Of a DNA stretch of 6,582 nt, positions 1 through 4,913 are shown piece after piece. The notes beneath the pieces are model-generated. The model saw only the letters and a program-made list of their open reading frames with translations, did not search any database and was not told where the DNA came from. How positions within the stretch are numbered: the stretch's first letter is position 1; the number at the start of each line of letters is the position of its first letter. Origin of the DNA: CAVDAL01 sp963606965. Its GTDB lineage: Bacteria > Actinomycetota > Coriobacteriia > Coriobacteriales > QAMH01. The position numbers and the translations under genes are program-made. The stretch covers positions 1 through 6,582 of the forward strand of contig CAVDAL010000063.1 of NCBI GenBank assembly GCA_963606965.1, read 5' to 3'.

Positions 1-245
1 TCGTTAATTATTAGATAAAACCTCTACAAAAAGAAAATTCAAGCGAAGAATTAAACATCTGCAAGTTGCCAATGAAAATGGCGAAGCAAGCTTTGAAGAA
101 CTTAAGCAAACTGCGGCCAGTTACAAGGCTCACTTGTCGCACGGCCATACATATAAATTGCAAAGGCGAGTTCTTTGTGACTTGGAACAATGAATTACCA
201 TTTCCATGCGTTATCATTTGAAGAAATACTTTCTCAGGAGGTTTT
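1..245. other. Upstream non-coding stretch
   Basis: I find no supportable gene here. All three forward frames close within the first 18 bases, so no upstream + strand gene runs in. A long open frame on the - strand (625 to 11) lies opposite the lipoprotein gene; its N-terminal half is antisense to that gene and it resembles no family, so I treat it as a shadow. A small hairpin (ACAAG 123-127 / CTTGT 133-137) is visible but lacks a U-tract. The 3' part should hold the promoter and leader of the lipoprotein gene. Confidence 0.6.
190..217 (+). promoter_or_regulatory. Weak candidate promoter for the lipoprotein gene
   Basis: A TATCAT hexamer at 212-217 is a fair -10 box, and the same hexamer serves as the -10 of the infA promoter further down. 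The -35 position (ATGAAT, 190-195, spacing 16) matches TTGACA at only three of six bases. Transcription would start near 224 and give a leader of about 22 nt that includes the Shine-Dalgarno. Other AT-rich hexamers (TATAAA at 152-157, for example) lack a properly spaced -35, so the true start is open. Confidence 0.3.
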
Positions 246-644
246 ATGAAGCGTCTTTGTTTGGCTTTTAGTTTTGTTATTGTGCTTGCGTTTTGCATGA
301 CAGGTTGCGGCACAGATTTGTCCGATTCAAAATATGTTGGCACATGGAATGCCACCACTGCAGAATATGCTGGTGTTGAACTCAAAACATCGGATATTTT
401 TGGCGAAATTTCTGTCACATTTGAAAGCAATGGCAAAGCCACATTCACTGTAAATAAAGAAGACGCAACTGCCACTTGGTCAGAATCTGACGACGGCAAT
501 GGCGTCATCCTCAAAAATGATAACGAAGATGAAAGTCTAGACGCAAGCACAGGTGCAGAAAGCATTACATTTACAGAAACAGGGGATGGCACTTTAACTC
601 TTGAATACGGAGGCGCCACGCTCACCTTTGAAAAAGCAAGCTAA
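246..644 (+). CDS. Small secreted lipoprotein, function unknown
   Basis: The protein is 132 residues. It starts with a classic lipoprotein signal: basic MKR, a hydrophobic core at residues 4-18, and a lipobox MTGC with the lipidated cysteine at 21. It should therefore be cut by signal peptidase II and anchored on the outer face of the membrane. The start is fixed by a perfect AGGAGG (236-241) four bases before ATG. The mature part is acidic and rich in Thr, Gly, Glu and alternating beta-type segments. It opens with KYVGTW (29-34), followed by an IFGEISVTFESNGKATFTV strand pair and a late TLTLEYGGATLTFEKAS strand pair. This pattern resembles small lipocalin-like or beta-barrel lipoproteins common in gut Gram-positives, but I cannot assign a named family or ligand. 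It has no functional link to the ribosomal genes downstream and is probably transcribed on its own. Confidence 0.85.
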   Translation: MKRLCLAFSFVIVLAFCMTGCGTDLSDSKYVGTWNATTAEYAGVELKTSDIFGEISVTFESNGKATFTVNKEDATATWSESDDGNGVILKNDNEDESLDASTGAESITFTETGDGTLTLEYGGATLTFEKAS

Positions 645-707
645 ACCTCTGGTGGCAAAAAGCGAAAAATTGCAAGCAACAAATTCCTGCCTTTCGGCAA
701 TTCGCAA

Positions 708-736
708 TTGATTTTGCCCTTCCACACGTATATTAT
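708..736 (+). promoter_or_regulatory. Promoter of rplM-rpsI
   Basis: The -35 box TTGATT (708-713) and -10 box TATTAT (731-736) are separated by an ideal 17 bp. This is the best sigma-70/sigma-A type promoter in the window. The predicted start near 743-744 gives a leader of about 64 nt before the rplM ATG at 808. The ATG that would extend rplM upstream (736) overlaps the end of the -10 box and lies before the predicted start, which supports the shorter reading frame. Confidence 0.7.
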
Positions 737-743
737 TGAAAAG

Positions 744-774
744 TTCACGTCAGAGCCCCGTGAAACTCTGTACG
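744..774 (+). promoter_or_regulatory. Structured rplM leader with two competing hairpins
   Basis: Hairpin A pairs TTCACG (744-749) with CGTGAA (759-764). Hairpin B pairs CGTCAGAG (748-755) with CTCTG-T-ACG (766-774), 8 bp with one bulged base. They share bases 748-749, and B's loop contains the 3' arm of A, so the full forms exclude each other. Alternatively, A and the inner 5 bp of B (751-755/766-770) could form a tight pseudoknot, although the single-base connector (765) makes that geometrically strained. The element starts at the predicted 5' end of the transcript and sits 20-30 nt before the Shine-Dalgarno. Autogenous control of rplM-rpsI by L13 is known in other bacteria (a leader element in Bacillus, feedback in E. 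coli). That this element does the same is inference. Confidence 0.45.
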
Positions 775-793
775 AAAAGAACGATATTTTATT

Positions 794-798
794 GGAGG
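794..798 (+). promoter_or_regulatory. RBS that fixes the rplM start
   Basis: GGAGG lies nine bases before the ATG at 808. No comparable site precedes the in-frame ATG at 736, which would add 24 residues unlike any L13. Confidence 0.8.
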
Positions 799-807
799 AT
801 TATCCGA

Positions 808-1242
808 ATGAAAACCTATCAGGCAAAGCCTAGCGACGTCCAGCGCGAATGGCTTTTGGTAGATGCAACAGACATGACTCTTGGTCGCCTTGCATCTGAG
901 GTTGCTCAGATTTTGCGCGGCAAGAATAAGCCTATCTACACACCACATGTAGACACAGGCGACTTTGTTGTTGTTATCAACGCAGAAAAGATTAAATTGA
1001 CTGGTGCTAAAGCGGCAAATAAAACTTATTTCCGTCATACTGGCCATCCAGGCGGCTTGAAGAGCGAATCTTTTATGGAAGCTATGGAAAAGCATCCAAC
1101 TCGTGTTATCGAACATGCAGTTCGTGGCATGCTTCCAAAGAATACTCTTGGTCGTCAAATGTTCAAAAAGCTCAAGGTTTATGTAGGTCCTGAGCATCCA
1201 CATGCGGCTCAGAAGCCTCGTAAGATAGAGCTGGAGGGTTAA
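808..1242 (+). CDS. rplM: 50S ribosomal protein L13
   Basis: The product is 144 residues, the usual length for bacterial L13, and begins MKTYQAKPSDVQREWLLVDA. L13 is an early-assembly protein of the large subunit that binds 23S rRNA. Diagnostic blocks are WLLVDATDMTLGRLAS (15-30), the RGKNKPIYTPHVDTGDFVVVIN stretch at 37-58, the KTYFRHTGHPGG loop (72-83) and the family signature GMLPKNTLGRQMFKKLKVY (107-125). The frame is open upstream to 736, but the 24 extra residues would overlap the promoter and are unrelated to the family, so ATG 808 is chosen. The stop is two bases before the rpsI ATG, and the rpsI Shine-Dalgarno lies inside the last codons of rplM, suggesting translational coupling. 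rplM-rpsI is a conserved pair in bacteria. It has its own promoter and a structured leader. Confidence 0.97.
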   Translation: MKTYQAKPSDVQREWLLVDATDMTLGRLASEVAQILRGKNKPIYTPHVDTGDFVVVINAEKIKLTGAKAANKTYFRHTGHPGGLKSESFMEAMEKHPTRVIEHAVRGMLPKNTLGRQMFKKLKVYVGPEHPHAAQKPRKIELEG

Positions 1243-1244
1243 TC

Positions 1245-1646
1245 ATGGCAGAAAAGAAACATGATGCAGTATATTGCGGCACAGGTCGTCGCAAGAACGC
1301 TGTTGCTCGCGTTCGCCTTGTTCCAGGCACTGGTAAAGTCACAATCAACAAGCGTGACGGTGAAGAATACTTCGGCCGCAAGGGCTTGCTCGATTCTGCT
1401 TTGGTTCCATTCAAGGCAACAGATACAGTCAATCACTTCGATGTAATCGCTATTTTGAATGGTGGTGGCATTTCTGGTCAGGCTGGCGCTTTGCGTCATG
1501 GCATTGCTCGCGCATTGCTTGAAGCTGGCGACTATCGTGCAGACTTGAAAAAGGCTGGCTACCTTACTCGCGATTCACGTATGGTTGAACGTAAGAAGTA
1601 CGGCTTGAAGAAAGCTCGCAAGCGTCCACAGTTCTCAAAGCGTTAA
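1245..1646 (+). CDS. rpsI: 30S ribosomal protein S9
   Basis: The product is 133 residues, normal for bacterial S9, part of the head of the small subunit. Visible landmarks are the N-terminal YCGTGRRKNAVARVRL (10-25), the family signature GGGISGQAGALRHGIARAL (73-91) and the basic C-terminal tail KKYGLKKARKRPQFSKR (117-133). The terminal Ser-Lys-Arg of this family reaches into the P site and touches the tRNA anticodon stem-loop. GGAGGG at 1233-1238 precedes the ATG by six bases and lies within the end of rplM. It is the last gene of the rplM-rpsI unit, and several inverted repeats, two of them terminator-like, follow it. Confidence 0.97.
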   Translation: MAEKKHDAVYCGTGRRKNAVARVRLVPGTGKVTINKRDGEEYFGRKGLLDSALVPFKATDTVNHFDVIAILNGGGISGQAGALRHGIARALLEAGDYRADLKKAGYLTRDSRMVERKKYGLKKARKRPQFSKR

Positions 1647-1729
1647 TTTTTCGCTTATTGCAACTGCTGCAATTGCCTGCAGCTATTATGTGGCAAGCTT
1701 GTACCGAAGCTTCACAAATTTATTAGTAA

Positions 1730-1760
1730 TAAGGCTCGCGCACCAAAAGCGCGAGCCTTA
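1730..1760 (+). terminator. Strong hairpin after rpsI, probable terminator
   Basis: TAAGGCTCGCG (1730-1740) and CGCGAGCCTTA (1750-1760) form a perfect 11-bp, GC-rich stem with a nine-base loop. The 3' flank (ACTTTGCC) is only a weak U-tract, so the hairpin may act together with the next one. The flank on the other side (ATTAGTAATAA) is A/T-rich but gives no clean U-tract in reverse. Confidence 0.6.
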
Positions 1761-1769
1761 ACTTTGCCT

Positions 1770-1798
1770 TAGAGCAGCAATTTTGCTCTATTTTGTTC
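1770..1798 (+). terminator. Intrinsic terminator after rpsI, second of a tandem pair
   Basis: TAGAGCA (1770-1776) pairs with TGCTCTA (1784-1790) around a seven-base loop and is followed directly by TTTTGTTC (1791-1798), a conventional U-tract. Together with the 11-bp stem just before it, this separates rplM-rpsI from the infA operon. Confidence 0.65.
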
Positions 1799-1841
1799 AT
1801 TCCTCCGCTCATAGCGCCGTTTAACTAGTTTTGCAAATTTC

Positions 1842-1871
1842 TTGCGCATTAAATGAATTTTGCGGTATCAT
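1842..1871 (+). promoter_or_regulatory. Promoter of the infA-rpmJ-rpsM... operon
   Basis: TTGCGC (1842-1847) and TATCAT (1866-1871) are spaced by 18 bp, immediately downstream of the terminators. Transcription would start near 1878, about 36 nt before the TTG start of infA. The upstream in-frame ATG (1860) lies inside this promoter, which argues against using it as the infA start. Confidence 0.6.
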
Positions 1872-1899
1872 GTTCATTTGCGTGTGTCCGTCTTTAAAC

Positions 1900-1906
1900 A
1901 GGAAAG
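1900..1906 (+). promoter_or_regulatory. RBS that fixes the TTG start of infA
   Basis: AGGAAAG sits seven bases before TTG 1914. It lies within the reading frame that would run from ATG 1860, and the predicted transcript starts after that ATG, so initiation at TTG is the consistent reading. Confidence 0.7.
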
Positions 1907-1913
1907 AGTAATT

Positions 1914-2132
1914 TTGGCAAAACAAGACGCAATTGAGCTTGAGGGAACAGTGGTTGAGCCACTGCCTAATGCAATGTTTAAGGTCGAGCTTGAAAATGGC
2001 CATCAAATTTTGGCGCATATTTCAGGCAAAATGCGTATACATTACATCAAGATTTTACCAGGAGACAAAGTTAAAGTTGAACTTTCTCCATATGATCTTG
2101 ACCGCGGCAGAATCACCTACCGCTACAAGTAA
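1914..2132 (+). CDS. infA: Translation initiation factor IF-1
   Basis: From the TTG codon at 1914 the product is MAKQDAIELEGTVVEPLPNA..., 72 residues, exactly the usual length of bacterial IF-1. It is a single OB-fold (S1-type) protein that binds the 30S A site during initiation and helps IF-2 and IF-3 select the start. Typical blocks are EGTVVEPLPNAMFKVELENG (10-29), HISGKMRIHYIKILPGD (35-51) and VELSPYDLDRGRITYRYK (55-72). Starting at ATG 1860 instead would add 18 residues that are absent from the family and overlap the promoter. This is the first gene of the alpha-type operon. The next gene, rpmJ, is 219 nt away, an unusually large gap for this pair. Confidence 0.96.
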   Translation: MAKQDAIELEGTVVEPLPNAMFKVELENGHQILAHISGKMRIHYIKILPGDKVKVELSPYDLDRGRITYRYK

Positions 2133-2205
2133 GATTTTTCGAGGAAATAGTTTAACAAGTGCGCGCTGGACAATCCACTGCGTATAAACTAGCCTCCTCA
2201 AAATG

Positions 2206-2268
2206 CGCATCTTGCATTTCGCATTTTGCAGTTCGCACCTCGCAGCTTGCATTTTGCAATATGCAAAA
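2206..2268. repeat. Array of nine degenerate heptamers, YGCANNN
   Basis: Read from 2206 in steps of seven, the units are CGCATCT, TGCATTT, CGCATTT, TGCAGTT, CGCACCT, CGCAGCT, TGCATTT, TGCAATA and TGCAAAA. All nine keep GCA at positions 2-4 and a pyrimidine at position 1, and the first seven end in T. The array is bordered by two copies of AAAATGCGCAT (2200-2210 and 2266-2276). Seven-base units are not a multiple of three, so every unit shifts frame and a coding origin is unlikely. The array resembles in style the short heptanucleotide repeats known from some cyanobacteria, but I do not recognise this unit. Confidence 0.85.
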
Positions 2269-2336
2269 ATGCGCATGGTAATGTTGGGAATAATCGCCTG
2301 CGGCTGGGCGTTGAAATAGAGAAGGTCCACACTTTC

Positions 2337-2344
2337 GGAAAGGA
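2337..2344 (+). promoter_or_regulatory. RBS that fixes the rpmJ start
   Basis: GGAAAGGA lies seven bases before ATG 2352 and sets the 37-codon L36 frame apart from the open extension upstream. Confidence 0.7.
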
Positions 2345-2351
2345 CAAGATT

Positions 2352-2465
2352 ATGAAGGTACGTCCTTCGGTTAAGAAAATGTGCGATAAGTGCAAAATCA
2401 TTAGACGTCATGGCAAGGTTTACGTAATTTGCGAAAACCCACGTCATAAACAACGTCAAGGTTAA
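2352..2465 (+). CDS. rpmJ: 50S ribosomal protein L36, zinc-binding form
   Basis: The product is 37 residues, the standard length of the short L36 type, beginning MKVRPSVKKMCDKCKIIRR. Cys11, Cys14, Cys27 and His32 are the four zinc ligands of the C+ zinc-ribbon form. L36 is the smallest protein of the large subunit and binds 23S rRNA late in assembly. The frame stays open upstream to ATG 2226, but the added residues come from the repeat array, and GGAAAGGA before ATG 2352 supports the short start. Thirteen bases separate it from rpsM. The order infA-rpmJ-rpsM-rpsK is the classical one. Confidence 0.96.
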   Translation: MKVRPSVKKMCDKCKIIRRHGKVYVICENPRHKQRQG

Positions 2466-2478
2466 GAAGGGAACGACA

Positions 2479-2850
2479 TTGGCTCGTATACTTGGTGTCG
2501 ACCTGCCTCGTGACAAGCGTGTTGAGGTTGGTTTGACTTACATCTACGGTATCGGTCTGACAACTGCAAAGAAGGTTTGTGCAGAAACTGGTGTCAACCC
2601 TGACACTCGTTGCAACGATCTTACAGAAGAAGAAGTTGTCAAGATGCGTGATTACATCGACGCAAACTACATGACAGAAGGCGACTTGCGTCGCGAAACA
2701 TCACAAAACATTAAACGCTTGATGGAAATTGGCTGCTATCGTGGCCTCCGTCATCGTCGCGGTCTTCCAGTCCGCGGCCAACGTACACACACTAATGCCC
2801 GCACTCGCAAGGGTCCGCGCAAGCAAATTGGCGCAAAGAAGAAGGGCTAA
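2479..2850 (+). CDS. rpsM: 30S ribosomal protein S13
   Basis: The product is 123 residues, within the normal S13 range, starting MARILGVDLPRDKRVEVGLT at a TTG codon. GAAGGGA (2466-2472) precedes it by six bases. S13 lies in the head of the 30S subunit, contacts the large subunit in bridge B1, and its tail reaches the P-site tRNA. The helix-two-turn-helix region appears as YIYGIGLTTAKKVC (21-34), followed by the conserved CYRGLRHRRGLPVRGQRTHT (86-105) and a very basic C-terminus (NARTRKGPRKQIGAKKKG). In E. coli this gene's leader is where S4 represses the operon. Here the gap to rpmJ is only 13 nt, so no such leader fits directly upstream. Confidence 0.97.
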   Translation: MARILGVDLPRDKRVEVGLTYIYGIGLTTAKKVCAETGVNPDTRCNDLTEEEVVKMRDYIDANYMTEGDLRRETSQNIKRLMEIGCYRGLRHRRGLPVRGQRTHTNARTRKGPRKQIGAKKKG

Positions 2851-2864
2851 GGTGAGGTAGTATC

Positions 2865-3260
2865 ATGGCAAAGAAACAAGCTCGCACACGCATTAAGCGT
2901 AGCGATCGTAAGAATGTTACTGTTGGACAAGCTCACATCAAGAGCACATTCAACAACACAATTGTTAGCATTACAGACACACGTGGAAACGTGATTTCAT
3001 GGCGTTCTGCTGGCACAGTTGGCTTTAAAGGTTCTCGCAAATCAACTCCATTTGCTGCACAAATGGCTGCTGAAGAAGCTGCCAAAATTGCAATGGAACA
3101 TGGCTTGCGTAAGGTTGCAGTTTTTGTAAAGGGTCCAGGCTCTGGCCGCGAAACAGCTATCCGCTCTTTGCAGGCAGCTGGCTTAGAAGTCTCTAGCATT
3201 CAAGACTGTACACCAATTCCGCACAACGGTTGCCGTCAGTGCAAGCGTCGTCGCGTGTAG
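2865..3260 (+). CDS. rpsK: 30S ribosomal protein S11
   Basis: The product is 131 residues, as expected for S11, a platform protein of the small subunit that lines the mRNA exit region and binds 16S rRNA. Family blocks are GQAHIKSTFNNTIVSITDT (22-40), SAGTVGFKGSRKSTPFAAQ (49-67) and VKGPGSGRETAIRSLQAAGL (88-107). The C-terminus ends PHNGCRQCKRRRV, where the near-universal bacterial ending is NGCRPPKRRRV, so Gln125-Cys126 replaces Pro-Pro. Cys115 also stands where a hydrophobic residue is usual. The HNG asparagine, which carries an isoaspartate in E. coli, is kept. The frame is intact, so this looks like real divergence, not a frameshift. AAGGTGAGG (2849-2857) precedes the ATG, and 14 bases separate it from rpsM. 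Confidence 0.97.
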   Translation: MAKKQARTRIKRSDRKNVTVGQAHIKSTFNNTIVSITDTRGNVISWRSAGTVGFKGSRKSTPFAAQMAAEEAAKIAMEHGLRKVAVFVKGPGSGRETAIRSLQAAGLEVSSIQDCTPIPHNGCRQCKRRRV

Positions 3261-3279
3261 ATTAGGAAAGGGAAAAGTT

Positions 3280-3906
3280 ATGGCACGTTATACAGGAGCT
3301 GACTGCCGCTTGTGCCGTCGTGAAGGCTCTAAACTCTTTCTTAAGGGTAGCCGTTGCTACAGCGACAAGTGCGCTATGGAACGCCGCCCTTATGCGCCAG
3401 GTGAAGCTGGCCAGAAACGTGTTCGTGAAACTGAATATAGAACTCAGTTGCGCGAAAAACAAAAGACAAAGCGTATCTATGGTTTGTTAGAAAAACAATT
3501 CCATAGCTATTATGAAATTGCAAACCGCCAGGAAGGCATTACTGGTGACAACTTGCTCCGCATTTTGGAAAGCCGTCTTGATAATGTTGTTTATCGCCTT
3601 GGCTTTGCAAAATCTCGCGATGAAGCTCGTCAAACAGTTCGCCACAACCACATCACTGTTAATGGCAAGAAGGTAAATATCCCTTCATATCGCGTTAAAC
3701 CAGGTGACTTGGTTGCTGTTGCTCCAAAGGCAAAGGATTTGCTTCCAATCAAGAGCGCTCTTCTTTCATCAGAGCGTTTTGAAGTACCAGGCTGGCTTGA
3801 AGTCGACATGGAAAAATTGCAGGGTTCGGTTGTATCATTGCCAACTCGCGATCAAATCGATCTTGACATTCAAGAACAGCTCATCGTCGAACTTTACTCA
3901 AAATAA
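3280..3906 (+). CDS. rpsD: 30S ribosomal protein S4, zinc-binding form
   Basis: The product is 208 residues, slightly above the usual 200-206. S4 starts 16S rRNA folding of the 5' domain and helps form the mRNA entry channel. The N-terminal domain has four cysteines (Cys9, Cys12, Cys26, Cys31), the zinc-knuckle C+ type found in Firmicutes and several other lineages but lost in many actinobacteria. The S4 RNA-binding domain follows at about residues 98-160 (RLDNVVYRLGFAKSRDEARQ... NGKKVNIPSYRVKPGDLV). The C-terminus ends in the conserved acidic DIQEQLIVELYSK. A purine-rich site (AGGAAAGGG, 3264-3272) precedes the ATG, and the gap to rpsK is 19 nt. S4 is the classical autoregulator of this operon in E. 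coli and of its own gene in Bacillus. No obvious leader structure precedes it here. Confidence 0.97.
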   Translation: MARYTGADCRLCRREGSKLFLKGSRCYSDKCAMERRPYAPGEAGQKRVRETEYRTQLREKQKTKRIYGLLEKQFHSYYEIANRQEGITGDNLLRILESRLDNVVYRLGFAKSRDEARQTVRHNHITVNGKKVNIPSYRVKPGDLVAVAPKAKDLLPIKSALLSSERFEVPGWLEVDMEKLQGSVVSLPTRDQIDLDIQEQLIVELYSK

Positions 3907-3959
3907 GCTTGATGATTTATTTGTATTATTCGCATCCAGTCTCAAGGAGGCTTTAAAAT

Positions 3960-4898
3960 ATGACAGAGTTCATGAGACCCAAGGTTACAGTCGAAACTGT
4001 CGACGAAAACACATCGCGCTTCATTATGGAGCCACTCGAGCGCGGCTATGGCTACACTCTTGGCAATTCAATGCGCCGTGTTTTGCTTTCGTCACTCGAT
4101 GGTGCCGCTGTAACTGCTATACAAATTGAGGGCGTACAACACGAATTTACCTCAGCCCCCGGTATTGTGGAAGATGTTACAGACATTGTTCTGAATATCA
4201 AGGGTCTAGTTTTTTCCTCTATGGGAACAGGCGATGAAGCCACTGCAACATTGTTTGCAGAAGGTCCATGCACTGTTACAGGTGCAGATATTGAAGTGCC
4301 AGCAGAATTTCAACTTGTTAACCCAGACCATGTTATTGCAACATTGTCTGAGGGTGGCAGACTTGAAATGACACTTCGTATCGGTGTTGGCCGCGGCTAT
4401 GTGCCAGCAGACCGCAATAAGAGAACAGAAGATCCTATTGGAATCATCCATACAGATTCTTTGTTTTCACCTGTTCGTCGCTGCACAATGGACGTTACTG
4501 ACACTCGTATTGCTCAGCGCACAGACTATGACAAATTGATTTTGGAAGTTGAAACCAATGGTGCAATTGATCCAACAGAAGCAATTTGTCAGTCTGCAAA
4601 TATTGTTACTCAACACATGGCAGCATTCTTGTTGCTTGATGAAAATGTAGATGAAGAAACAGCAAGCATCTTCGCTCCTGAAGGTCCAAGCAAAAATACT
4701 GAGCTTGAACGTCAGATTGAAGAACTTGACTTATCTGTTCGCTCATACAACTGCTTGAAGCGCGCAGGCATTCATTCTGTTCGTCAGTTGGTTGAGTACT
4801 CTGAAAATGATTTGTTAAACATTCGCAACTTTGGTGCTAAGTCTATTGAAGAAGTTAAAGATAAGCTTCAATCAATGGATCTTGGTCTGAAGATATAA
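3960..4898 (+). CDS. rpoA: DNA-directed RNA polymerase subunit alpha
   Basis: The product is 312 residues, typical for alpha outside the Proteobacteria. The N-terminal domain (about 1-235) dimerises and seeds polymerase assembly, and shows GYTLGNSMRRVLLSSLDG (31-48), EFTSAPGIVEDVTDIVLNIK (62-81) and GYVPADRNK (146-154). A short acidic linker (about 236-252) leads to the C-terminal domain that reads UP elements and contacts activators. ELDLSVRSYNCLKRAGI (255-271) places Arg261, Asn264 and Lys294 where E. coli has the DNA-contacting Arg265, Asn268 and Lys298, so UP-element recognition should be retained. A full AAGGAGG (3944-3950) stands nine bases before the ATG, the best Shine-Dalgarno in the operon. 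It follows a 53-nt gap after rpsD in which I see no convincing promoter. Confidence 0.98.
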   Translation: MTEFMRPKVTVETVDENTSRFIMEPLERGYGYTLGNSMRRVLLSSLDGAAVTAIQIEGVQHEFTSAPGIVEDVTDIVLNIKGLVFSSMGTGDEATATLFAEGPCTVTGADIEVPAEFQLVNPDHVIATLSEGGRLEMTLRIGVGRGYVPADRNKRTEDPIGIIHTDSLFSPVRRCTMDVTDTRIAQRTDYDKLILEVETNGAIDPTEAICQSANIVTQHMAAFLLLDENVDEETASIFAPEGPSKNTELERQIEELDLSVRSYNCLKRAGIHSVRQLVEYSENDLLNIRNFGAKSIEEVKDKLQSMDLGLKI

Positions 4899-4913
4899 CG
4901 AGGAGATATATTC

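Larger units (their letters stand above)
2133..2351. other. Long infA-rpmJ spacer
   Basis: The 219 bases between infA and rpmJ contain a heptamer repeat array (2206-2268) and a possible hairpin at its 3' end: GCATTTTGCA (2249-2258) with TGCAAAAATGC (2262-2272), one base bulged. An open frame runs through from ATG 2226 into rpmJ, but its first 42 codons translate the repeat array and resemble no L36, so I treat it as non-coding. Possible -10 elements (TATAAA 2183-2188, TAATGT 2279-2284) lack good -35 partners. It could host a second promoter or an autoregulatory site for the ribosomal genes downstream, but nothing proves this. Confidence 0.5.

Noticed and set aside
11..625. 204-codon open frame on the - strand covering the lipoprotein gene
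   Set aside because: It begins with GTG, has no recognisable domain, and is largely antisense to a gene with a perfect Shine-Dalgarno and lipobox. Its Ser/Val/Pro-rich start is what antisense of a Thr/Glu/Gly-rich protein gives.
662..705. Possible terminator of the lipoprotein gene: GCGA-AAA-ATTGC (662-673) with GCAATTCGC (697-705)
   Set aside because: It needs a three-base bulge and a 23-base loop, has no clean U-tract, and competes with a smaller TGCC/GGCA hairpin. It remains possible, but I do not list it as a feature.
2226..2351. In-frame upstream extension of rpmJ by 42 codons
   Set aside because: The extension translates the heptamer array, is absent from L36, and a good Shine-Dalgarno stands before ATG 2352.
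3237..3260. Frameshift as the cause of the odd S11 ending
   Set aside because: The normal KRRRV ending follows in the same frame and the length is standard, so two amino-acid substitutions explain it better.
3907..3959. Internal promoter in front of rpoA (TTGATG 3909-3914 and TATTAT 3924-3929)
   Set aside because: The spacing is only nine bases, too short for a normal promoter, and no other -35 fits the -10-like hexamer.
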